A stretch of 48,744 nt of DNA. It comes from an uncultured Clostridia bacterium (lineage in GTDB: Bacteria > Bacillota > Clostridia > Christensenellales > Aristaeellaceae). The DNA lies in assembly GCA_947166385.1 (NCBI GenBank), contig CAMVEB010000028.1, positions 1 to 48,744 on the forward strand, read 5' to 3'. The notes under the pieces are model-generated. The model saw only the letters and a program-made list of their open reading frames with translations. It was not told where the DNA came from and made no database searches. Below are positions 28,968 to 36,871 of the stretch, one piece after another (the stretch's first letter is position 1; the number at the start of each line of letters is the position of its first letter). The position numbers and the translations under genes were made by a program.

Positions 28968-29948
28968 TCAGGCGTACTTCCTGTAACTGCTCTCCAGGTC
29001 TTCCTTGTTGAGGACCACATACTCCATGGTCGTGTCCAGCTTGTCGTGCCCCAGGATGGCGGCCACCTCCTGGATTGGCATCCCATGCCGGATCAGTTTT
29101 GTCGCCAGGGTCCTCCTGAATTTGTGCGGATGCACATGCTCCACGTGAGCGCGTGCCGCCAGGTCCTTCAGCATTTTCCTGATCCCTGCCGGCGACAGGC
29201 GGTCCGTTCCCTTTCCGGCGAACAGAGCCTCTGATTTGTCCTTCCGCTGTTCCAGGTACCTCCGGAGCGTTTCGGCGGCGAAGGCGCTCAGGTATACGGT
29301 GCGCTGCTTGTTTCCCTTGCCGAGCACCACCACCTCCAGGCTGCCGAAGTTGACGTCGCTCCTGTTGAGCCCGGTCACCTCGCTCACGCGGCATCCGGTC
29401 GAAATCAAAAACAGCACGATTGCCCGGTCCCTCAGGCTCTGGTATTCCAGCTTCAGCCGTTCGATGTCGATGTCGGAATAGACTTGTTTGACTTTTTTCC
29501 GGCACCTGATTGCGCCCAGGTTGCTGACCGGATTCTCATCGATCAGCCTTTCGCGCTGGAGCCATCCGAAATAGGCGCTGAACACCTGCCGCGTTCCCTC
29601 CAGGGTGCGGTCGGCGATTCCGCGGCTTTTCTCCCCGGCAAGGTATGCTCTCAGGTGATAAACCGTGATCCTCCGGGTCGGCATCTTTACGGATTTGAGC
29701 ATCCTGGTGATCAGGTATTTATACCGCTCGATGGTCTTCCGGCTCCGGCCCTGGATCTCCATGGCCGCAATGAACGCGCCAAGCAGGTCGTCCTTTTCTG
29801 TATCTTCAGTTCCCGACGCTTCCAGCGTGAAACCCGCCATATAGTCGGACACCGTACTCATGATCCGCGGGAGCGACTCTGCCGTCACTTCTTTCGCGAG
29901 GATGCTTTCCAGGCCGCGCAGGAATGTGACTTTTGCCGTGATAGACAT
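28968..29948 (-). CDS. Tyrosine recombinase, copy 2, co-transcribed with lysis genes
   Basis: 326 aa. XerC/D-like: core-binding domain about 52-150, catalytic domain with R187 (STGCRVSEVTGL), K211 (LGKGNKQRTVYL), H275..R278 (HPHKFRRT), H301 (LGHDKLDTT) and nucleophile Y310. AAAGGAG ribosome site. Divergent from a small HTH gene across twin operators, and 12 bases upstream of the endolysin, in one operon with it. Only distantly similar to copy 1. Its substrate is unknown: DNA inversion near the tail fibre, dimer resolution or excision are possibilities. Confidence 0.88.
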   Translation of the reverse strand: MSITAKVTFLRGLESILAKEVTAESLPRIMSTVSDYMAGFTLEASGTEDTEKDDLLGAFIAAMEIQGRSRKTIERYKYLITRMLKSVKMPTRRITVYHLRAYLAGEKSRGIADRTLEGTRQVFSAYFGWLQRERLIDENPVSNLGAIRCRKKVKQVYSDIDIERLKLEYQSLRDRAIVLFLISTGCRVSEVTGLNRSDVNFGSLEVVVLGKGNKQRTVYLSAFAAETLRRYLEQRKDKSEALFAGKGTDRLSPAGIRKMLKDLAARAHVEHVHPHKFRRTLATKLIRHGMPIQEVAAILGHDKLDTTMEYVVLNKEDLESSYRKYA

Positions 29949-29970
29949 TTGATCATCTCCTTTCGCAGTG

Positions 29971-30014
29971 ACTATACCCTAAAATTAGGGCATATGTCAA
30001 CCCTAATTTTAGGG
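29971..30014 (-). promoter_or_regulatory. Recombinase-lysis promoter with twin palindromic operators
   Basis: Minus strand TTGACA (29995-30000), 18 bases, TATAGT (29971-29976). The spacer is filled by the palindrome CCCTAAAATTAGGG (29977-29990), and its mate CCCTAATTTTAGGG (30001-30014) abuts the -35. The two are reverse complements, and each is itself a CCCTAA-2-TTAGGG dyad. Their centres are 24 bp apart. This is a textbook repressible promoter. Confidence 0.85.
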
Positions 30015-30044
30015 TTGCGGCAGGAGACGCTCATATGATAAAAT
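30015..30044 (+). promoter_or_regulatory. Candidate promoter of the small HTH gene
   Basis: Plus strand TTGCGG (30015-30020), 18 bases, TAAAAT (30039-30044), directly beside the right operator. Weak -35. It would make the HTH gene autoregulated through the same twin operators. Confidence 0.45.
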
Positions 30045-30067
30045 CGACGTAAGGAGGGGAGAGAAAG

Positions 30068-30289
30068 ATGATTGTTTTCACGGACATACTCCGGCTGCTG
30101 TCCGATCACGGCTGGAGCACCTACCGCCTCAGGGCGGAACATGTGATTTCAAGTGGCACCATCGACCGGATCCGCGCGCATATGTCCATATCGACAGAGA
30201 CGATCAATACCATTTGCCGGTTGTGCAGCTGCCAGCCAGGAGACATCATCAGTTACGAACCGGACCCGAAAGAGGAGGAGCAGGAGTGA
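30068..30289 (+). CDS. Small XRE/Cro-type regulator, 73 aa
   Basis: Helix-turn-helix protein: ILRLLSDHGWSTYRLRAEHVISSGTIDRIR and INTICRLCSCQPGDIISYEPD. This is the compact Cro/CI-type fold seen in many mobile elements. AAGGAGGGG precedes the ATG. It is the only plus-strand gene in the 26.7-48.7 kb lytic arm, divergent from the recombinase-lysis operon, and so the likely ligand of the twin CCCTAA operators. A terminator follows at once. Confidence 0.78.
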   Translation: MIVFTDILRLLSDHGWSTYRLRAEHVISSGTIDRIRAHMSISTETINTICRLCSCQPGDIISYEPDPKEEEQE

Positions 30290-30306
30290 TCCCGCTCCCC
30301 TTTTTT
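30277..30306 (+). terminator. Terminator of the small HTH gene
   Basis: GGAGC...GCTCC hairpin overlapping the stop codon, followed by six T. Confidence 0.6.
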
Positions 30307-30392
30307 GATTCTCGCAAGCAGGGTGATCTGCTTACATTTTGCAGAATCGCGCTTGTTGGTAGCTCCGCCCCCAATCCCCTGATGCCAGAGCT
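30307..30392. other. Inverted-repeat-rich segment between HTH gene and tail fibre
   Basis: Contains GATTCT...AGAATC (30307-30312/30343-30348) enclosing AAGCAG, ggtgat, CTGCTT, then a second AGCTC...GAGCT (30361-30365/30388-30392). No gene is supported. Could be a structured RNA near the 3' end of the fibre transcript or a site used by the neighbouring recombinase. Confidence 0.4.
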
Positions 30393-30460
30393 GCGCCTTG
30401 AGGTTGTGTCCTTCGGGCGTTTTTCGCTTTCAGCGTTCGTTACTTAAAGCCTCCAATTAC

Positions 30461-32971
30461 TTATGACGGCAACATACCATACAACACTTCCTGCGCGTTA
30501 TAACGGTTCGTTGTAATGCTCGAAACATATTTATTCCCGTTAATGATTTGTCCCGGATTCGTGATTGTCCACACATCGAACGGGATATCTGCGTCTGTCA
30601 GCAGTTTGATATTTGCATCCGAATTGCTGACGGAGGCGGCAACCGTAACATGATTGCTTGAAGTTTTAAGCGCAAGCGCGTTGCTCACAACCGTTGATGT
30701 AATCGATGATACGATATACCCAAGGTTGAAATCCGGGTAGTTTGTGGAAATGTACTGCATCAAGGACAGTCCGAAGGATGCCCATTCGACGTTTCTCACC
30801 ATGCCGTATTTTTTGACGATATCAACCAACGCAGGGATGTTTGATGTGGTCACCGTTTCAGACTTCAACTCAATCCGCACTTTGAGTCCAAGGTTTTTAC
30901 AGTAAGAAATCATCTGCTCAAACGTAGGGATTTTAGTCCCGGCGTATTCATCTGAAAACCATATCCCAAAGTCGTAATCAAGTGCCTGTGCATATGTTAT
31001 ATCGTCAATATTTACTGTGCTGGAAATACTCGTTCCGTCCGCATTCCTTGCCGTCCGGTTGATCGACCGGTCGTGCAGAATAACAGGCACATCGTCAGAT
31101 GTAAACTGCACATCCGTTTCTATCCATTCAAACCCATGTTCTGCCGAAAGACGGAACGCATGAAGCGTATTCTCCGGTGCAAGTTCCTGATACCCACGAT
31201 GATTGACGGATTTGATACATTCATATCGCGCCAGCCTGTCTTTTTCCCTGCCGTGAACTGCTTTTGCCCTGATAATGGATATATCCGCATTCATGTCGCT
31301 CGGTGAAATATTGCCTGTTGCTTTCTTGCATTGGAACAGCAATTCGGTCGCATCCTTGGGCAGGACAAATGATTGAGCGTTTACCGTTGTAGTGTACTCA
31401 ACAATATTTGTCGCTGCCGTATCTCCGGCATACAGCACCCATACGCCAAGCTGAATTGTCGGTGAATGATACCGAATAATGTCTCCCTTGCGTGCAGACC
31501 TGATAAATTTTGTACAAATGCGCGAGTTGCTACTTGAAAAAGCATTCGTAATCAACGTATAGTAACCGTTTACGAAATCGGCAGATGTAATCTGCTCCAC
31601 CTCAATCGTATCGGATTCAATGATCGGGACGGACTTTTTCAGCGTTCCGGCTTCGCAATGATAAATCGTAATATTCGCATCATAATCAGACGGGGAAATT
31701 GTGCCATCGTTCGATTTCTTCATCTGGATGATAACCGTCGAATCTTCATCAAAAACGATCTCTATTTGCTCTGACGTAAGCCCATATGGAAATACATTCG
31801 TATAATCGTTTTCGCTTGCTTTTTTTGCCCAGATGCCAAGGTACATCTCATCCGTCGAAAAAACGATTTTATCACCGCTGGACAATGGGTAAATCTGATT
31901 CGCCGTAATTCGTGTATTGCCCGATTCGAGGGCTGTTCCGGGAGTGTTCCAATAACCGGAAACAAAGTCATCGGAGGTTAACTGCTTTGGGGTATAATTC
32001 GCTATCCCATCAACCTGTTCCGATACATTACGCAATTCGTCGAACACACTGTATGTGTAAAGCCCGCTTTCCGTATCTGTATTCAGCGCGGAAATAATTA
32101 CATATGTCGCGCCTGTCGGAACAACTATATAACCAGTCGTTTTGTTGGTGTATGGCTCCCCGACAAGATTATCGTTGTTTAACTCAGATATCCCCTTTGC
32201 GCTTTGGAACTGAAAACTCGCATATGTATTTGCAGGTGTCGGAGAGTTTATCAGTATTTTTTCTCCTGCCACAACTTTATATCTTAACAAATGATAATTC
32301 GTGATATATTTCCCAAATCCCGTTGCCAATAATGCATAATTATTGAGTACATCATCAGGCGTTAGCCGTTTAATCTTGAGTGTTGTATCAATCGTCCCGA
32401 TTGCGATCTTTAAGTCACTGACATCAGCCTCGCTTCCGGCCCCGATATTCGTCCTGGCCTGTCCCTTCTGCGCATCCGTCAGGCTCTGCGCCGTGTACTG
32501 CACGCTGCTTGTGGCCTGTTCCTGCGCGTCCTCGATGGCCTCCTGCAGGTCCCCAATCATTGCCTGGATGGCGTCCACGTCAATCACGTTCTCAGGGTCC
32601 ACGATCTGTTCGGAAACGCCGTCCCTCACGTACCCGGCGGCGGAATAGATGCAGCACTTGTGCCCGTCCCCGTCGGTGTGGAAGATCACCAGCGCGAACT
32701 GCCCGCGCACGGTGTAGCAGTTGGCCGGCAGCGTCACCCAGGCCTTGCCGTCCGACGTAATGCCGGCATAAGTCGGCGTCAGCTGCACGCTCACGCCGTC
32801 GGCGCGCATGAAGCGCCCGGTCACGGTGCCGGAAAGGGCCACGTCCTCGCCGTTCCGGCGGCAGGTGATCACAAACTGGTGGCCGCCGTCCTCGCTGGTG
32901 AAGGCCTGGCCATTCAAAAGCTCGGTCTCGTTCATTTTGTTCAGGAACGCCGTCCTGGTGATAATAATCAT
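30461..32971 (-). CDS. Tail fibre / receptor-binding protein with GDPD enzyme domain
   Basis: 836 aa from ATG 32971 (AAGGAGG upstream). Residues 1-165 match BppU/DUF2479 baseplate-attachment domains. Then a linker (SLTDAQKGQARTNIG) and two copies of a beta module beginning LTSDDFVSGYW and ITSADFVNGYY. The C-terminal 246 residues are a glycerophosphodiester phosphodiesterase: H591-R592 (HRGYQELAPENT), E618/D620 (IETD), H633-D634 and E701 (ELKS), all metal/catalytic positions intact. Probably binds and cuts teichoic-acid-like glycerophosphate polymers. Base composition falls sharply after about residue 174, suggesting module exchange. Confidence 0.88.
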   Translation of the reverse strand: MIIITRTAFLNKMNETELLNGQAFTSEDGGHQFVITCRRNGEDVALSGTVTGRFMRADGVSVQLTPTYAGITSDGKAWVTLPANCYTVRGQFALVIFHTDGDGHKCCIYSAAGYVRDGVSEQIVDPENVIDVDAIQAMIGDLQEAIEDAQEQATSSVQYTAQSLTDAQKGQARTNIGAGSEADVSDLKIAIGTIDTTLKIKRLTPDDVLNNYALLATGFGKYITNYHLLRYKVVAGEKILINSPTPANTYASFQFQSAKGISELNNDNLVGEPYTNKTTGYIVVPTGATYVIISALNTDTESGLYTYSVFDELRNVSEQVDGIANYTPKQLTSDDFVSGYWNTPGTALESGNTRITANQIYPLSSGDKIVFSTDEMYLGIWAKKASENDYTNVFPYGLTSEQIEIVFDEDSTVIIQMKKSNDGTISPSDYDANITIYHCEAGTLKKSVPIIESDTIEVEQITSADFVNGYYTLITNAFSSSNSRICTKFIRSARKGDIIRYHSPTIQLGVWVLYAGDTAATNIVEYTTTVNAQSFVLPKDATELLFQCKKATGNISPSDMNADISIIRAKAVHGREKDRLARYECIKSVNHRGYQELAPENTLHAFRLSAEHGFEWIETDVQFTSDDVPVILHDRSINRTARNADGTSISSTVNIDDITYAQALDYDFGIWFSDEYAGTKIPTFEQMISYCKNLGLKVRIELKSETVTTSNIPALVDIVKKYGMVRNVEWASFGLSLMQYISTNYPDFNLGYIVSSITSTVVSNALALKTSSNHVTVAASVSNSDANIKLLTDADIPFDVWTITNPGQIINGNKYVSSITTNRYNAQEVLYGMLPS

Positions 32972-33237
32972 TCCGCCGCCTCCTTCAGTCCAACCTGTGT
33001 CCAGCCTTCCTGCTCCTGCAGGTGCCAAAGGCGTGTGTATCCTTCCCACACCACGCTGCGAAGCTCATCGTTCTCAGCATAGGTGTCAACCATGAATTCC
33101 GTTTTCGCGGGATCTCCGAAAACCCGATACGCCTCGCCGAACCCGATTTCCGCGTCGATCCACAGGCTGCCCGCATTCTCACCGCACATCCTGATGGGGA
33201 TCTCAGTCCCGTCCTTCAGCCTCACGATCCTGGTCAT
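32968..33237 (-). CDS. Small tail-region protein, 89 aa
   Basis: MTRIVRLKDGTEIPI start, followed by a beta-rich body (AEIGFGEAYRVFGDPAKTEFM) and W-rich end (VVWEGYTRLWHLQEQ). It lies between Tal and the fibre and overlaps both neighbours. Similar short proteins occur at this place in Firmicutes phages; role unknown. Confidence 0.65.
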   Translation of the reverse strand: MTRIVRLKDGTEIPIRMCGENAGSLWIDAEIGFGEAYRVFGDPAKTEFMVDTYAENDELRSVVWEGYTRLWHLQEQEGWTQVGLKEAAE

Positions 33238-33406
33238 GCTTCATCTCCTCCAGCTTCTTCACCACGTCGTCCACCGCGTTCATGCACCCGACGACTTTCA
33301 TCCAGTTGTCCCGTCCGGCCATGCTCAGCCCGTTCAGCGTGCCGTTCACGGCCCTCAGAACGGCGATCTGTTTCTCCAGCTCCGCGATCAGGTTTTTAAA
33401 CTCCAT
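33203..33406 (-). CDS. Small helical tail-region protein, 67 aa
   Basis: Almost wholly helical (FKNLIAELEKQIAVLRAVNGTLNG, VDDVVKKLEEMKHDQD), probable coiled coil. AAGGAGG upstream of ATG 33406. Follows Tal by 10 bases. Function unknown, possibly structural. Confidence 0.65.
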   Translation of the reverse strand: MEFKNLIAELEKQIAVLRAVNGTLNGLSMAGRDNWMKVVGCMNAVDDVVKKLEEMKHDQDREAEGRD

Positions 33407-33416
33407 GTTGACCTCC

Positions 33417-36095
33417 TTAAGTCGATTTGGTGTAATAGTGCGTCGAATCGGTAGAACCGGCCACGTAATAGTACGCCGTGGACCCCTGGTAGTAATCCGT
33501 CGCGGTCCCGGCCTGATAATAGTTTGTTCCCGTGCTGTGCACGTAATACCATGACCTGCTGTCTCCGGCGGGCTGGTAATTGCCGCTTCCGTCCTTGTAA
33601 TACAGCTGGGTGTTTCCGTAATACCGCAGCTTCAGCGCGGAACCGCTGATGGGCGTCACGCTCACGCTCGACCCGCGGGTATTCACCAGCACCCGGCTGC
33701 CCTGCAGGGTGACTGTCGCCTGCTGGAATTTCCCTTCTCCGTCCGCGACCCCGGCGTCGTACCAGTCGCCGATTGCGATCCTGCCGACCACGGTCCCCGC
33801 CACCGCGACGGAGGCGTATCCTGTGGACGAGGGGGTCGCCCCCTTCTGTATCGTAAAGGTATAGGTGTCCTGCGTGTCGTAGGTCGAATCCGGCACGCTC
33901 ACGCTGAAGCTGGTGCCCGTTCCGGCGGCGGGAGGAACCACCTTGCCGCGCGCCAGGGCCCAGCCGGACGCTTCCGCAGCCGCCACAGCGTCCTGGTAGA
34001 ATTGAGTGGCGGCTATATTAAAAGAATCGCTGCCCGGCGTCGACTGCGCTGCCCCCTGGGTGATGGTGACCACCCCGCCGCTCTCGGAGCAGCTGATGGC
34101 GTGATAATGCCCCAGGTTTACATCTCCCGTACCAAGAAACGTTGTCAGCGTACCGCCGATACCGCTCATGGTCATCGTGCGCGACGCCCACAGCGCGCCG
34201 CCCACGCTCAGCGTGTTGCAAGTCACCTGGCCGGTCGATATGATGCTGGCCGCGCGCAGCAGCGACGCGGTCGTCACGCCCGTCTCCAGGTTGCGTATCG
34301 CGGCCTCGGCAGCGTCCAGATCCGTGATCGTCGCGTAATTCGCCTGCAAATTGGCAACGGTCACGTAATCGCCCATATCGATGTGATTGCCCTTGATGGT
34401 GATCACGTCGCCGGAAATGCTCACCTGGCTGGGCTGCAGCACGTCCACGCTGGTGCCCCTGATGGTGATGGTATTGCCGCTCAGGGTGATGCCGTCCACG
34501 GTCTGTTTAATTTCGGACACCCTGCCGTCCACGGCGGACACCGTCGACTGCAGCCCCTGGGCGGTCACGGTCAGCTGGGTCTGGTATTTCTGCTCGAATG
34601 TTGCCTTCGTTTTCGCGTCCAGGCAGGCCTGCCGCGCGGCCTCGCCGGCGGCTTCGGCCTCCTCTATGGTGCCGCCCTCGGCGATCACCCGGGCGTGGGC
34701 TTCGTTGTATTCGGCCTGCGGGTCCTTTTTCGCCAGCTCCGCGATGGCGCCCTGGGCGGCCCATTCCGCCTCGGTGGCCACCAGGGCGAACTGCCGCGCG
34801 TCCTGGTGGAACTTGGTCTCGTGGGTGGTCTGGTATTCCTCTTTGGCGTCCACCCACTCCTGCTCCGTGGCGATGATCTCGAATTTCTCATCGCTCTGCT
34901 CCACGTGCAGCTCGTAGATGATCTTCTGCCTTTCCACCTCGGTGGCCAGGTTGTCCACGTCCTCCTGGGCCTTGGCCGCGCCGCCCCCGCCGCCGGTGGC
35001 CTCTTTTTTCACCGCGGCGATGGCGTCCTCGGCGGTCAGCCGCTTGTTGGCCAGGCTCACGTTCACCTTCATCGGCGTGCGGATCAGGTCCGGATACTCC
35101 ACCGTGATGATCCGCTCGTTGAAAACCGCCGCGTATTCAGGCAGCGCCACCCGGCAGATCCTTCCCAGGTGCATTTCGTCGATGCTGACCCCCGTCAGGC
35201 TGTACAGCTCCGCGCCGGAAATCTCGATCTGCACGGCGGGGGAGTTGTGCCTTTCAAAATAATCCGCCACCCACGCGCTGGTATCCGGATCCTCGCTGGT
35301 CTTGATCCCGGCGCTTTTTTCAACGATGCCCCACACCGCCTGGGCGTCGGTATCGTTGAAGGTGTAATAGGTCTGCCCGCTGCGTTTTCCCGCAGGCCGA
35401 CCGTTTTCCGTCACCTGGGAATCCCCGGTCACGCTCAGGTAAAGCCTCGTGCACAGCTCGCTGTCGTCCAGGTTCACCTCGCAGCTTTCCATGTTCCTCT
35501 TCAGCCGGAACTCGGAAAGCACCGCCCTGTCCCGCGCCACGAAGTTCATCGTCCACGGCCAGGTGGAGAAATCGAAGGTGAACATGAAATTTTCATGCTT
35601 TTTCCCGACTTCCGTCACCAGCTCGTAGAGGTTCGCGTAGGCGATCTTCTTGTGCCAGTGCCCGGTGTCCTCCACCGTGCCCAGCTGCCAGTAATTCACC
35701 CCGTCCAGCTTCCGGCTCTGGGCCGTCATGCACTCTGCCAGGAACGCCCCGACGGTCCCGTCGAATTCCTCGTCTCCCGCCGGGTTCCCGGGGTACACGG
35801 TGTCGTTCAGGATGTCGACGGCGTGGTTCAGCTCGATCTCCGTTTCCTTCCGGTAGTTTTTCCTTATCCCCGTCACCCGGAAGATCCCGGCGCTTCCGTT
35901 CAGCGTGAAAACCTCGATCAGGTCGTGCATCTTCACGTCCGGCGCGCCCTCCGGAAGGGTCATCGACGCCTTGCTCATCGGCACGGCTTCCAGCGCTGCG
36001 CTGTATTTCACCGGCCTCAGCCGCGCCTGCTCCCTGAAGGTCCCGCCGCTTTCGCGCTCAAACCGCAAAAGCCGCGGCTGCCTCACTCCGCTCAT
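33417..36095 (-). CDS. Tail-associated lysin/tail tip protein (Tal, Gp27-like hub plus fibre)
   Basis: 892 aa. The first 380 residues follow the Tal/prophage endopeptidase-like hub fold (e.g. VKMHDLIEVFTLNGSAGIFRVTGIRKNY, DILNDTVYPG). A glycine run at about 390 is followed by a long coiled coil (about 395-520), then beta-rich repeats (SGNTITIRGTSVDV, SGDVITIKGNHIDM). The last 70 residues are tyrosine-rich, with repeated YY pairs about ten residues apart. Start at 36095 overlaps the Dit stop (ATGA); a GTG at 36107 is possible. No clear peptidase motif was recognised, so catalytic function is open. Confidence 0.8.
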   Translation of the reverse strand: MSGVRQPRLLRFERESGGTFREQARLRPVKYSAALEAVPMSKASMTLPEGAPDVKMHDLIEVFTLNGSAGIFRVTGIRKNYRKETEIELNHAVDILNDTVYPGNPAGDEEFDGTVGAFLAECMTAQSRKLDGVNYWQLGTVEDTGHWHKKIAYANLYELVTEVGKKHENFMFTFDFSTWPWTMNFVARDRAVLSEFRLKRNMESCEVNLDDSELCTRLYLSVTGDSQVTENGRPAGKRSGQTYYTFNDTDAQAVWGIVEKSAGIKTSEDPDTSAWVADYFERHNSPAVQIEISGAELYSLTGVSIDEMHLGRICRVALPEYAAVFNERIITVEYPDLIRTPMKVNVSLANKRLTAEDAIAAVKKEATGGGGGAAKAQEDVDNLATEVERQKIIYELHVEQSDEKFEIIATEQEWVDAKEEYQTTHETKFHQDARQFALVATEAEWAAQGAIAELAKKDPQAEYNEAHARVIAEGGTIEEAEAAGEAARQACLDAKTKATFEQKYQTQLTVTAQGLQSTVSAVDGRVSEIKQTVDGITLSGNTITIRGTSVDVLQPSQVSISGDVITIKGNHIDMGDYVTVANLQANYATITDLDAAEAAIRNLETGVTTASLLRAASIISTGQVTCNTLSVGGALWASRTMTMSGIGGTLTTFLGTGDVNLGHYHAISCSESGGVVTITQGAAQSTPGSDSFNIAATQFYQDAVAAAEASGWALARGKVVPPAAGTGTSFSVSVPDSTYDTQDTYTFTIQKGATPSSTGYASVAVAGTVVGRIAIGDWYDAGVADGEGKFQQATVTLQGSRVLVNTRGSSVSVTPISGSALKLRYYGNTQLYYKDGSGNYQPAGDSRSWYYVHSTGTNYYQAGTATDYYQGSTAYYYVAGSTDSTHYYTKST

Positions 36096-36868
36096 CTGTA
36101 CAGCCACCTCGCCTTAAAAACCGTGGTGCAGCTCTGGTCTGTCACGCACCTGCACAACTCGATGTGGTTCGGGTTTTCGCTCCGTTTCAAAACCAGCTCG
36201 TCGGCGCTCTCCGCCGTCCGGAAGGGCAGCAGGCTCTCGCCGTCGCATTCAATGAAAAGGATCCCGTATTTATCATACCCGAACGTCACCGTGTCCCCGG
36301 GCGCGACCTCGATGCCGTCCAGCTCGATATACCCCTGGGGACAAAACAGCTTCAGGCTCGTCACGTTCTCCTCCGACACGTTGGTAACCTCCGCCTCCAG
36401 GCGGCAGTCCAGCGTGCCTTTCGGCCTGAATGACGTACGTGCCTGGGTGCTTCCGGTTACGGTGACGCTCGCGTACTCCGTATCCTCCCAGCATGCCATC
36501 CCGAAGGCCGTAAAAACCATCTCCAGCCGCTGGGTCCAGTCCCAGGCCTCGGTTTTCGGCAGCTCCGTACACCGTGCGTAAATGCGTTTTCCGGGCCGGT
36601 AGGATACGGCCAAGTACCCTTCCGTCGCCCAGCCGAAGATCTTCCCGATGATGTCGGCGCGCTCGTCCCGCCGCCGGGCCTTGATCATCACCTTCACGGT
36701 GATCTTCATGCTGTCCCGGGTGATCCCGTGGCAGAACTGCCCGCCGCCCAGCATGGGGGAGGCCTCGAGGGCCGACGCCGGTTCTTCGATAATGTCCTCA
36801 ACATAGATTTTGCCGTCCAGGCCCGCCAGGTCGATTCCGTTCAGTTTGACGCCAAGCAGATACCTCAT
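36092..36868 (-). CDS. Distal tail protein (Dit)
   Basis: 258 aa. Siphovirus Dit layout: N-terminal tube-like domain (GVKLNGIDLAGLDGKIYVEDIIEEPASALE, HGITRDSMKITVKVMI) and a C-terminal galectin-like beta domain (PKGTLDCRLEAEVTNVSEENVTSLKLFCPQ). Forms the hexamer joining tube and baseplate. Between tape measure and Tal as expected. Confidence 0.85.
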   Translation of the reverse strand: MRYLLGVKLNGIDLAGLDGKIYVEDIIEEPASALEASPMLGGGQFCHGITRDSMKITVKVMIKARRRDERADIIGKIFGWATEGYLAVSYRPGKRIYARCTELPKTEAWDWTQRLEMVFTAFGMACWEDTEYASVTVTGSTQARTSFRPKGTLDCRLEAEVTNVSEENVTSLKLFCPQGYIELDGIEVAPGDTVTFGYDKYGILFIECDGESLLPFRTAESADELVLKRSENPNHIELCRCVTDQSCTTVFKARWLYR

Positions 36869-36871
36869 ACC

